From the NCBI GenBank assembly GCA_029975555.1, contig JARKOY010000174.1:30048-94047 (forward strand): a stretch of DNA of 64,000 nucleotides. Direction: 5' to 3'. The position numbers and the translations under genes were made by a program. Below, piece by piece: positions 17,774-24,982 of the stretch (its first letter is position 1; each line of letters begins with the position of its first letter). The notes beneath the pieces are model-generated. The model ran no database searches, was not told the origin of the DNA, and saw only the letters and a list, made by a program, of their open reading frames with translations. The stretch is from Spirochaetia bacterium. GTDB lineage: Bacteria; Spirochaetota; Spirochaetia; Treponematales; Rectinemataceae.

Positions 17774-17829
17774 GGTTACTCCTCTAAGCTGTCGCGAAAA
17801 GCGACATATTTAAAAATGCGACCGTCGTA
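17774..17829 (+). repeat. Copy 2 of the 56-bp direct repeat, leading into the intact tRNA-Gly
   Basis: Identical to 17653-17708. Here the final 12 bases are the true 5' end of tRNA-Gly. The leader hairpin lies at 17790-17806, 11 nt before the mature 5' end, so it would be part of the precursor transcript. Confidence 0.95.
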
Positions 17830-17889
17830 TAACGGCTATTACCCCAGCCTTCCAAGCTGGAGACGTGGGTTCGACTCCCATCGGTCGCT
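17818..17889 (+). tRNA. tRNA-Gly (anticodon TCC)
   Basis: A full cloverleaf: the 7-bp acceptor stem GCGACCG pairs with CGGTCGC, the anticodon stem is CAGCC/GGCTG-type around loop CTTCCAA giving TCC, and the T arm contains GTTCGACTC. The discriminator is T at 17889. CCA is not encoded. Confidence 0.95.
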
Positions 17890-18008
17890 TCATTTTCCCT
17901 GCAAAAACTTCAAAAAACACGAGCTGAAAGCATCACCAGCCACATGCCTGTCGGATTCCATCGCGCTCCGGCGCGATCTTAGTTGTCTCTTGCAGACGAG
18001 GCGATATC

Positions 18009-18038
18009 TTGACAGCTGCCCTCTTTTTCATCTAGTTT
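18009..18038 (+). promoter_or_regulatory. Probable promoter of tRNA-Pro and tRNA-Arg
   Basis: Consensus TTGACA (18009-18014), an 18-bp spacer and a weak TAGTTT (18033-18038), ending 13 bp before the tRNA-Pro 5' end. tRNA-Arg follows only 10 nt after tRNA-Pro and should be cotranscribed. Confidence 0.45.
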
Positions 18039-18051
18039 ACAACGCTGAAAT

Positions 18052-18124
18052 CGGGACGTAGCCTAGGGGCTAAGGCGTCTGCTTTGGGAGCAGAAGATCG
18101 GAGGTTCAAATCCTCTCGTCCCGA
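18052..18124 (+). tRNA. tRNA-Pro (anticodon TGG)
   Basis: Acceptor stem CGGGACG pairs with CGTCCCG; anticodon stem TCTGC/GCAGA encloses TTTGGGA, giving TGG; the T arm has GTTCAAATC. Discriminator A at 18124, no encoded CCA. Confidence 0.95.
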
Positions 18125-18134
18125 AATCGTGTGG

Positions 18135-18208
18135 GGGATCGTAGCTCAACTGGATAGAGCAACTGCCTTCTAAGCAGTAGGTCGCGCGTTCGAGCCGCGC
18201 CGGTCCCA
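18135..18208 (+). tRNA. tRNA-Arg (anticodon TCT)
   Basis: Acceptor stem GGGATCG pairs with CGGTCCC (one G-T pair); anticodon stem CTGC/GCAG encloses a loop with TCT; the T arm has GTTCGAGCC. An integrase remnant begins about 60 bp downstream, which marks this tRNA 3' end as a likely former attachment site. Confidence 0.95.
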
Positions 18209-18269
18209 TTGATTATCAGGAGTGTTTCTGATCCCCAGGACCGCAAAACCCAGGGGGTGTGACAAAAGT

Positions 18270-18462
18270 GTGACAAAGGACTTCTACCTCTACACGCGCG
18301 GGAAGTTCTGGTATGTGCGGTTCTGGGCCCCCGTTACACGGGAGATAGGGATTTCTCCTTGACCACGCTTGGTCGGAATTTCCCCGCCAATGACCTATTA
18401 TGGAGCAGTTCATGGTCGAGCAGACCGGTGTGAGGTGCTTGAACGCCGCGGACATATATTAA
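18270..18462 (+). pseudogene. Remnant of a phage-type tyrosine recombinase (integrase)
   Basis: From GTG 18270 a 30-codon frame reads VTKDFYLYTRGKFWYVRFW and ends at TGA 18360-18362. This is the typical start of the arm-binding domain of tyrosine integrases. A second short frame (ATG 18400 to TAA 18462, 20 codons) could be the last part of the same gene, but that is weaker. The catalytic domain is missing, so the gene is dead. A tandem GTGTGACAAA pair (18257-18266 and 18268-18277) precedes it. Its place just after tRNA-Arg fits an integrated element that has been lost. Confidence 0.65.
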
Positions 18463-18482
18463 AGTAAATCATTTTTTTCGAC

Positions 18483-18511
18483 TTGACTATGAGCGTTTTT
18501 TACTCCATAGT
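18483..18511 (+). promoter_or_regulatory. Promoter of the mgtA leader and operon
   Basis: TTGACT (18483-18488), a 17-bp spacer and CATAGT (18506-18511). Transcription should begin near 18518, giving a leader of about 220 nt before the mgtA start codon. Confidence 0.6.
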
Positions 18512-18565
18512 AAGTATGATTCAGTGCACGTTATTCCATAAATCCAGCAGAAAGGAGGATGTGTC

Positions 18566-18679
18566 ATGAACGACTCGGATGGCAGTCATAGTTATTGCAT
18601 CTGTACCGAGCCCGAAGATCCATTCCCGCGGCCATCTTGCCTGACAGCTGGTAGCGATATGGTGAAATACCGCCTCTAG
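18566..18679 (+). CDS. Leader peptide of mgtA, MgtL-like (37 codons)
   Basis: This small ORF has a strong ribosome site (AAAGGAGG, 18551-18558, 7 nt before the ATG). Its most striking part is residues 15-23, Glu-Pro-Glu-Asp-Pro-Phe-Pro-Arg-Pro (18608-18634), very like the acidic/proline stretch EPDPTPLP of enterobacterial MgtL. In enterobacteria such stretches make the ribosome slow or dissociate when Mg2+ is low, which switches on mgtA. Ten bases after the stretch the mRNA holds CTGACAGC, which can pair with the region just before the mgtA ribosome site. The ORF ends at TAG 18677-18679, 58 nt before mgtA. Peptide production has not been shown; the role is inferred from motif, position and RNA folding. 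Confidence 0.75.
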   Translation: MNDSDGSHSYCICTEPEDPFPRPSCLTAGSDMVKYRL

Positions 18680-18740
18680 GTTTTTAAGCCATTCACCTCC
18701 TGCTGTCAGGGGACGCGGCAGTCACGTGAGGTGAATTATG
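18641..18740 (+). promoter_or_regulatory. Two-state RNA switch controlling the mgtA ribosome-binding site
   Basis: Sequestor: ATTCACCTC (18691-18699) pairs perfectly with GAGGTGAAT (18728-18736), which contains the mgtA Shine-Dalgarno sequence. Directly inside, CTGCTG (18700-18705) pairs with CGGCAG (18716-18721). Antisequestor: CTGACAGC (18641-18648, within the leader ORF) pairs perfectly with GCTGTCAG (18702-18709), and GGTGAA (18661-18666) pairs with TTCACC (18692-18697). The two folds exclude each other because both use 18692-18709. A ribosome held at codons 15-23 would leave 18641 onward free and favour the open form. No U-run terminator is present, so control should act on translation initiation. 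Confidence 0.75.
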
Positions 18741-21386
18741 ATCAAATTTCATCTGCTATTACCTTTCATCAAGAAAAAGAGTGAGACGAACAGCGTCTTC
18801 AGCGAAGATGAACACAGGCTGGTCTCCCTCTGCACTTCCTCGATGCAGAGCGCCTTTGCCGAGCTCGACACAGACCCGCGTGGGCTCTCCGAAAAAGAGG
18901 CGGGCAAGCGGCTCTCAGAATTCGGCAGGAATGAAATTTCTCAGCTGAAGGAGCTCAGTTTCTGGGAAGACATGCTGGAGCGGATCAAAAGTCCTCTCGT
19001 GGTCCAGCTTCTCACCATCGCGGTCGTATCGGCCATCATTGGGCAGACGTCGTCCGCACTCATCGTCGCCCTGATGATTCTGCTCAGCGTAGGCCTTTCC
19101 TACATTCTGGACAGCCGCTCGAACAGAGAGGTCGAATCGCTGGGAAAGCGCGTGCAGTCCCGCACCTATGTCCTCCGGGATGGGATAGAAACCGAGATCA
19201 GGATGTCTGAAGTCGTCCCCGGCGATGTCGTCTTGCTGCAGGCGGGGGCCATCGTCCCGGCCGACGTGAGGATAATCTTCGCAAAGGACTTCTTTGTCAG
19301 TGAATCGGCACTCACTGGAGAGTCGATGCCGGTCGAAAAGTCAGCGACCGCACCATCTTCCCCTGTAAAATCGGTCCTCGAAATGCCCAACGCATGCTTC
19401 ATGGGAACGAGTGTTACGAGCGGGACGGCGCGAGCGCTCGTTGTGGCGACAGGCACGCACACGCTCTTCGGCGCCATCTCGAAAAAACTCAGCGCTCGCA
19501 GGGAAGAAACAAGTTTCGACAAGGGCATCCGCTCCTTCACGTGGCTCATGATCCGCTTCATGCTGGTCCTGGTGAGCATCGTGTTTCTGATCGTGGGCCT
19601 CACCAAGGGCAACTGGCTCGAGGCGCTGCTCTTCGCCTTGTCGGTGGCCGTCGGGCTCACGCCGGAGATGCTCCCCATGATCGTCACGGTCAACCTCGCC
19701 AAGGGCGCGCTCGCCATGGCGAAGAAGAAGGTGATCGTCAAAAAACTGCCTGCGATCCAGAACTTAGGAGCCATCGACATACTCTGTACGGACAAGACGG
19801 GAACACTCACCCAGGACCGCGTCGTGCTCGAACACCACGTCGACATCATCGGCAACAAAAGCGACGAGGTCCTCAACTACGCCTACCTCAACAGCTACTT
19901 CCAGACAGGCCTCAAGAACCTGCTCGACAGGGCGGTGATCGAACATGTGGATCTCAACGTGGACGAATGTCGGCTCATCGACGAATTGCCCTTCGACTTT
20001 CAGCGTCGTCGCATGTCGGTGGTCGTCGAATACGAGGGCAACAACGTGCTCATCTGCAAGGGTGCGGTCGAGGAGATATACAGCTGCTGCACGCATTACC
20101 AGATCGATGAAGAGATATACCCTCTCATCGACATGATCCGCGCAGACCTCTTCGAGGAAGTCCAGAAGCTCAACGAAGAGGGGTTCAGGGTTCTCGGCAT
20201 AGCGTACCGTGAGTTCAGCCGCGACAAAACGACCTTCTCGGTGCAGGACGAGAGCCAACTGATTCTTCTGGGGTACATAGCCTTCATCGATCCGCCCAAG
20301 GAGTCGGCGACCGAAGCCATCCAGCTGCTCACGAAGGCGGGAGTCGAGGTCAAGGTCCTCACGGGAGACAACGGCCTGGTCACCGAAAAAGTCTGTAGGG
20401 ATGTAGGTATTCCCTTCAAATCATCGATTACGGGCGCAGAATTGGCGTTGCTCGACAAGGAGGCATTCTCGGCAAAGGTCAAGGAATGCGAAGTCTTCGT
20501 CAAGCTGACGCCGAACCAGAAAGAAGAGATCGTCCAGGAGCTGCGGAGACAGGGGCACGTGGTCGGCTACATGGGCGACGGCATCAACGACGCGACGGCG
20601 CTCAAGGCTGCCGATGTCGGCATTTCGGTGGATTCGGCCGTCGACGTCGCCAAAGAGGCAGCGGACATCGTCCTCCTTGAAAAGAGCCTCCTTGTCCTCG
20701 AGGAGGGAATTATGGAAGGCCGACGCATCTTCGCCAACATCATCAAGTATATCCGCATGGGGGCGAGCTCAAATTTCGGCAACATGTTCAGCGTGCTGGG
20801 GGCGAGCTATCTTTTGCCCTTCCTGCCCATGAAGCCATTACAGATACTCACCAACAACCTCCTCTACGACTTCTCGCAGACGGGCATCCCCATGGACAAT
20901 GTCGACCCAGAACTCGTCGCTAAACCTGTCAGGTGGGATATCAACAACATCAAGCGTTTCATGATGTTCATCGGCCCCATCAGTTCCATCTTCGACTATG
21001 CCACCTTCGCCCTCATGTGGTTCTTCTTCCACGCAAGCGATTATCTTATTCCGGCATTGTCGGTCGGGCAGAAAGATGCCCTGGCTAGGCTCTTCCAGAC
21101 AGGTTGGTTTGTCGAATCATTGCTGACGCAGACGCTCATCGTCCACATAATTCGAACCCGGCGCATTCCGTTCTTCCAGAGCCGAGCCTCGGCGCCGATG
21201 ATGCTCACGACGTTGCTCGTGATGACAATTGGAATATGGCTACCATACTCCCCGATTGCGGCCGCGCTGGGCCTTGTACCTCTTCCCGGCATCTACTGGC
21301 CGTGGATCGTAGGTTTTCTCGTCGCCTACTCAATAATTACACATAAGGTAAAACGCTGGTTTTTCAGGCGTTTTGAAGGAGCATAA
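18738..21386 (+). CDS. mgtA: Mg2+-importing P-type ATPase (MgtA/MgtB type)
   Basis: This 882-residue P-type IIIB ATPase would import Mg2+ across the inner membrane. It shows the actuator TGES motif (about residue 193), the phosphorylation site CTDKTGTLTQ with Asp352, the hinge motif GDGINDATALK (about 613) and the MgtA/MgtB membrane signature VGLTPEMLPMIVTVNLAKGA. Ten membrane segments are expected, and the last six include FQTGWFVESLLTQTLIVHIIRTRRIPF. The start at 18738 has GAGG 6 nt upstream, buried in the leader hairpin. It is followed 2 nt later by a PTS EIIA-like gene. Confidence 0.95.
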   Translation: MIKFHLLLPFIKKKSETNSVFSEDEHRLVSLCTSSMQSAFAELDTDPRGLSEKEAGKRLSEFGRNEISQLKELSFWEDMLERIKSPLVVQLLTIAVVSAIIGQTSSALIVALMILLSVGLSYILDSRSNREVESLGKRVQSRTYVLRDGIETEIRMSEVVPGDVVLLQAGAIVPADVRIIFAKDFFVSESALTGESMPVEKSATAPSSPVKSVLEMPNACFMGTSVTSGTARALVVATGTHTLFGAISKKLSARREETSFDKGIRSFTWLMIRFMLVLVSIVFLIVGLTKGNWLEALLFALSVAVGLTPEMLPMIVTVNLAKGALAMAKKKVIVKKLPAIQNLGAIDILCTDKTGTLTQDRVVLEHHVDIIGNKSDEVLNYAYLNSYFQTGLKNLLDRAVIEHVDLNVDECRLIDELPFDFQRRRMSVVVEYEGNNVLICKGAVEEIYSCCTHYQIDEEIYPLIDMIRADLFEEVQKLNEEGFRVLGIAYREFSRDKTTFSVQDESQLILLGYIAFIDPPKESATEAIQLLTKAGVEVKVLTGDNGLVTEKVCRDVGIPFKSSITGAELALLDKEAFSAKVKECEVFVKLTPNQKEEIVQELRRQGHVVGYMGDGINDATALKAADVGISVDSAVDVAKEAADIVLLEKSLLVLEEGIMEGRRIFANIIKYIRMGASSNFGNMFSVLGASYLLPFLPMKPLQILTNNLLYDFSQTGIPMDNVDPELVAKPVRWDINNIKRFMMFIGPISSIFDYATFALMWFFFHASDYLIPALSVGQKDALARLFQTGWFVESLLTQTLIVHIIRTRRIPFFQSRASAPMMLTTLLVMTIGIWLPYSPIAAALGLVPLPGIYWPWIVGFLVAYSIITHKVKRWFFRRFEGA

Positions 21387-21388
21387 CA

Positions 21389-22183
21389 ATGGATTCCATA
21401 CTTGACGCCCTCCAGGAAGGACGGCTGTTTGAATTACCAGAGAATGACAAGGACCATGCGCTTCAATTTTTGGCGCACATAATCGAGGCCTTTCCTCAGA
21501 TTCCGACGGGGACCGATATTGTCGGCAATGTGATGGCCCGCGAAAAGTCGATGAACACCGCGCTCGGAAGGGGCTGGGCATGCCCCCACGCACGCGTCGA
21601 GTTTGAGGAAGACCTCATGTGTGTCGTAGGATGGAGCCCCACAGGCATCGATTATGGGGCTCCAGACGGCATCCCTGTCTCACTCATCACTATGTACCTC
21701 GTACCGTCGAACCAGCGCAACCACTATCTGCGGGAAGTCTCCATCATGGCGAAGGTGCTCAAGTCTTTGCCTGCGATAGACAGATTGCCTTCGATAAAAG
21801 AATTGAACGATGTGCGAAACTACCTCCTGGACTTAATCGCTGCGAGCAAAGAGACCGTGGGGCCCGACGCGCGCGCCCGGATGATACGCCTACAGTCCAA
21901 GGCGGCCATGGCAACGCAACCGGTCTCGGACCTTTCCAACCTCATCATCGAACCGGTCTCCATCATCGCCGGCGCCGGCATGAGGCCTCTCGCGCTCACG
22001 CAGAACCTGGAACTCATGCATTTCATTGAAAGCACGGCAGGCCTGGCAGAGCGGCTCGACACCGAAGGCACATACCAGAATGGACTGTGGCGCATCGTGC
22101 GGAGGAGCGCTACCGCATATCAGGGAGGCAGGACGGTCCTCGATTGCATCGCCCTCATGCCTGCAAAGGCTGTACAGAAATAA
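21389..22183 (+). CDS. PTS EIIA (PtsN/fructose-type) domain protein cotranscribed with mgtA
   Basis: The first 150 residues match the PTS EIIA type-2 domain: NTALGRGWACPHARVEF places the phosphorylatable histidine at His67, and DYGAPDGIPVSLITMYLVP and NHYLREVSIMAKVLKSL follow as in PtsN-like proteins. The remaining ~100 residues are an extra domain I do not recognise (PVSDLSNLIIEPVSIIAGAGMRPLALTQ). No EIIB or EIIC gene adjoins it, so a regulatory role is more likely than sugar uptake. The gap to mgtA is 2 nt, so expression is coupled. EIIA-Ntr proteins are known to control ion transport (K+) elsewhere; control of Mg2+ uptake here is inference. Confidence 0.8.
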   Translation: MDSILDALQEGRLFELPENDKDHALQFLAHIIEAFPQIPTGTDIVGNVMAREKSMNTALGRGWACPHARVEFEEDLMCVVGWSPTGIDYGAPDGIPVSLITMYLVPSNQRNHYLREVSIMAKVLKSLPAIDRLPSIKELNDVRNYLLDLIAASKETVGPDARARMIRLQSKAAMATQPVSDLSNLIIEPVSIIAGAGMRPLALTQNLELMHFIESTAGLAERLDTEGTYQNGLWRIVRRSATAYQGGRTVLDCIALMPAKAVQK

Positions 22184-22209
22184 TTCGGCTTTGTTCAGAG
22201 GAACTGCTG

Positions 22210-22237
22210 TTGACACCTGCAATTTTTGAATTATAAT
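22210..22237 (+). promoter_or_regulatory. Promoter of the EF-G-like gene
   Basis: Perfect TTGACA (22210-22215) and TATAAT (22232-22237) with a 16-bp spacer. The start point should be near 22244, with a leader of about 54 nt and a GAGGAG ribosome site before the ATG at 22298. It is the closest match to a sigma-70 consensus in the window. Confidence 0.85.
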
Positions 22238-22297
22238 AGCTCGGCTTCCTTATAATAAAAGGACAGTTGAATCCATCCCACCCTGTGAGGAGTAAGT

Positions 22298-24397
22298 ATG
22301 TCCTATACGACTGAACAGATTCGCAACATCGCCATCATCGGACATGGAGGCACCGGCAAGACCACTTTGCTTGAACACATTCTCTTTCAGGGCGGAATGA
22401 TATCGAAACCGGAAACGGTTGATTCGGGCAAAACCGTCAGCGACTACGGAGACGACGAGATTGCGCGCAAGATATCAGTTCGCTCGAGCCTCACTCATGT
22501 CAACACCGATGACTGCAAGATCAATCTTCTCGATGCGCCAGGCGCTGGCGACTTTGTCGGCGAAGCTATTCTCGCGATCCGGGCGGCCGAAACCGCGCTC
22601 CTTGTGATCGACGGCAAGTCCGGCGTGCAGATCGAGACCGTCAAACTCTGGAGACTTTTGGAGCGCCACCAAAAACCGAGGATGGTGTTCGTGACCCGAC
22701 TCGACGAAGAGAGGGCTAATTATGCCGCCGTCCTTGCGGACATAAAAGAGAAATTCAAGGTGACCCCCGTGCCCATCACTATTCCCATGGGAGAAGGCCC
22801 CTCTTTTAAAGGCGTCATCGATGTGCTCAACAACAAGGCCTACCTGCGCCCATCCTCCCACGATCAAAAAGAGCAGACCGGAGAAGTCCCGGCGGAATTC
22901 GCCGATGCGGTGAAATCTGCCCGCGGCCAGCTCTTTGAAGCCGCAGCAGAAGGCAGCGACGAACTTATGGAGAAATACCTCATTGAAGGCGAACTCACGC
23001 AAGAGGATACCTTGGCAGGTCTTCAAAATGCCCTCGCTGCAGGTAAGATCGTTCCGGCCTTTGCCGGCTCCGGCCTGGCAAACAGCGGCACGTCTGCCTT
23101 CATCGACTTTGTGGCGCACAGCGCCCCCTCTCCCCTCCTCCGCGCCCCTGAAAAGGCCCAGGACCAGGAGGGCAATCAGGTCGAGATCACCATCGATCCT
23201 GCAAAACCGGCGTCGGCCTTCGTGTTCAAGACACAGATCGATCAGTTCTCCGGACGCCTCTGCTACATCAAGGTCATGACGGGCACAATCCTTCCCGACA
23301 TGGACATGATTATCGCAAGCGACACGCCGCACAAGGAGCGCATCGGAAAACTCTACACCATGCAGGGCAAAAAACTTGAGGACATTCCTGCGCTTCCTGC
23401 CGGAGACATCGGCATTCTCGCCAAGATTGCGACGCTCAAGACAAACGACACCCTGAGCCAGTTCGACAAACCCTTCTCCTATTCGCCACTGCATCTACCT
23501 TCGCCGGTCCACATGCTCGCCATCTCGGCAGTCAACAAGAAGGAGGAGGACAAGCTCAGCGAACTTCTCTACAAGGCCGCCGAGGAGGATCTCACCTTCA
23601 GCGTCCACTATAATCCGGAGACCAAGGAGACGGTCATCGCCGGCATGGGCGAGCAGCAGATCACCATGATTCTCGACAAGATCAAAGCTCAGTCCAAGAT
23701 CGCCGCGGAAACGAGAATACCTCGCGTGGCCTATCGTGAAACGATCACCAAGAAGGCCACGGCCGAGTATACGCATAAAAAGCAAACCGGCGGCCACGGA
23801 CAGTATGGCCGCGTCGTGTTCGAAATAGAGCCGCTGGAACGGGGAAAGGGCTATGAGTTCGAGAATAGGATTTTCGGCGGCGCGGTGTCCAAAGGATACA
23901 TGCCCGGCATCGAAAAAGGGATTCACCAGGCGATGGAAGCCGGCGTCCTGGCCGGCTACCCAGTCGTCGACGTAAAAACCGCGATCATCGACGGCAAAGA
24001 GCATCCCGTCGACTCATCGGAAATGGCGTTCAAGATCGCGGCGCGCGGTGCGTTCCGCGAGGCTATGAAACAGGCGAACCCCGTCCTGCTCGAGCCGATC
24101 ATGAACCTTTCGGTCTTTGTCGAAGAAAAGTATCTCGGGGACGTCATGTCCGATCTCTCCGGGCGTCGCGGCAAGATATCGGGGCAGAATCCCATAGGCG
24201 GAGGCATCGTTCAGATCGATGCCCAGGTTCCGCAGGCGGAGCTTTTGCGCTATGCGATCGACCTGCGCTCCATGACATCGGGCACGGGATCCTTCGAAAT
24301 CGAGTTCTCTCACTACGCGCCGATCTCCGGCAAGATCGCCGAGGATGTCATCAAGGCAGCACAGGCCTTTAAGACGCAGGAAGCGGAAGAAGAATAA
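22298..24397 (+). CDS. Elongation factor G-like GTPase (EF-G II type)
   Basis: The 699 residues show the five-domain EF-G plan: a GTPase domain with P-loop GHGGTGKTT (about 16-24) and DAPG, domain II, and domains III-V ending in the typical IV/V stretch (RGKISGQNPIGGGIVQIDAQVPQAELLRYAIDLRS). Two features mark the paralogue class rather than housekeeping FusA: the P-loop GHGGTGKTT in place of GHIDAGKTT, and VTRLDEE where NKxD normally recognises guanine. Such paralogues may act in translocation, ribosome recycling or under stress. It has its own strong promoter and a strong terminator, so it is a single-gene unit. Confidence 0.9.
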   Translation: MSYTTEQIRNIAIIGHGGTGKTTLLEHILFQGGMISKPETVDSGKTVSDYGDDEIARKISVRSSLTHVNTDDCKINLLDAPGAGDFVGEAILAIRAAETALLVIDGKSGVQIETVKLWRLLERHQKPRMVFVTRLDEERANYAAVLADIKEKFKVTPVPITIPMGEGPSFKGVIDVLNNKAYLRPSSHDQKEQTGEVPAEFADAVKSARGQLFEAAAEGSDELMEKYLIEGELTQEDTLAGLQNALAAGKIVPAFAGSGLANSGTSAFIDFVAHSAPSPLLRAPEKAQDQEGNQVEITIDPAKPASAFVFKTQIDQFSGRLCYIKVMTGTILPDMDMIIASDTPHKERIGKLYTMQGKKLEDIPALPAGDIGILAKIATLKTNDTLSQFDKPFSYSPLHLPSPVHMLAISAVNKKEEDKLSELLYKAAEEDLTFSVHYNPETKETVIAGMGEQQITMILDKIKAQSKIAAETRIPRVAYRETITKKATAEYTHKKQTGGHGQYGRVVFEIEPLERGKGYEFENRIFGGAVSKGYMPGIEKGIHQAMEAGVLAGYPVVDVKTAIIDGKEHPVDSSEMAFKIAARGAFREAMKQANPVLLEPIMNLSVFVEEKYLGDVMSDLSGRRGKISGQNPIGGGIVQIDAQVPQAELLRYAIDLRSMTSGTGSFEIEFSHYAPISGKIAEDVIKAAQAFKTQEAEEE

Positions 24398-24434
24398 TCG
24401 GGCCGCACCGCCCTGTCGAACAGAAGAGCCATTG

Positions 24435-24481
24435 GCGCGGACCTGCGCGGACCTCTGCAATCGCGCAGGTCCGCGCTTTTT
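24435..24481 (+). terminator. Intrinsic terminator of the EF-G-like gene
   Basis: A perfect 15-bp GC-rich stem (24435-24449 with 24462-24476), a 12-nt loop and TTTTT at 24477-24481, 37 nt after the stop codon. There is no T-run on the other strand, so it serves the plus strand only. Confidence 0.95.
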
Positions 24482-24511
24482 GCTGCCTTATAGCGCTATG
24501 TCCACGCAGCG

Positions 24512-24982
24512 TTAGGTTTCACGCTGTCCCTTCTCCAGGCGCTCAATCTCGTGGATGAATTCATCGAGAGTGTCGTATTTTCTATATACCGACGCGAAAC
24601 GGATGTACGCAACTTTGTCGAGCGAGTAGAGCTTCTCCAGCACCATGCGCCCAAGCTCTTCGCTCGATATTTCGTTGGAAGCCTTGGCGTATTCCGCGGC
24701 TTCGTCCTCTATTTCGTTGATGAGGTTTTCGATGGACATCTGGGATACTGGCCGCTTTTCAAGCGCACGCACAAGGCCGCGCTCGATCTTCTGGCGCTCG
24801 AAAGGTTCACGGCGGCCGTCGCGTTTGATCACGAGGAGCGGCTTCTCCTCGATGCGCTCGTAACTGGTAAACCTGAGACCGCAGGAGAGACATTCCCTGC
24901 GGCGCCGTATCGCTTCTCCGTTGGCCAGTGTCCGCGAATCGATGACCTTGTCTTCCATGCTTCCGCAGTAGGGACACTTCAT
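24512..24982 (-). CDS. nrdR: Transcriptional repressor NrdR
   Basis: NrdR binds ATP/dATP and represses ribonucleotide reductase genes. The 156 residues carry the N-terminal zinc ribbon (Cys3, Cys6, Cys31, Cys34) and the ATP-cone domain (LLVIKRDGRREPFERQKIERGLVRALEKRPVS, then VAYIRFASVYRKYDTLDEF). The start overlaps the stop of the slipin gene by 4 nt. No reductase gene lies in the window. Confidence 0.95.
   Translation of the reverse strand: MKCPYCGSMEDKVIDSRTLANGEAIRRRRECLSCGLRFTSYERIEEKPLLVIKRDGRREPFERQKIERGLVRALEKRPVSQMSIENLINEIEDEAAEYAKASNEISSEELGRMVLEKLYSLDKVAYIRFASVYRKYDTLDEFIHEIERLEKGQRET

Noticed and set aside
17723..18061. 112-codon frame across tRNA-Gly
   Set aside because: Overlaps an intact tRNA and a repeat; no protein similarity.
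18216..18455. 79-codon minus-strand frame after tRNA-Arg
   Set aside because: The plus strand of the same region encodes the recognisable integrase start; the reverse frame has no motif.
18671..18690. Intrinsic terminator in the mgtA leader (CCTCTAGG before TTTTT)
   Set aside because: The hairpin would have a 3-bp stem and 2-nt loop; not a credible terminator.
18518..18737. M-box Mg2+ riboswitch upstream of mgtA
   Set aside because: The conserved M-box core could not be found. The leader is explained better by the ORF and the two alternative helices.
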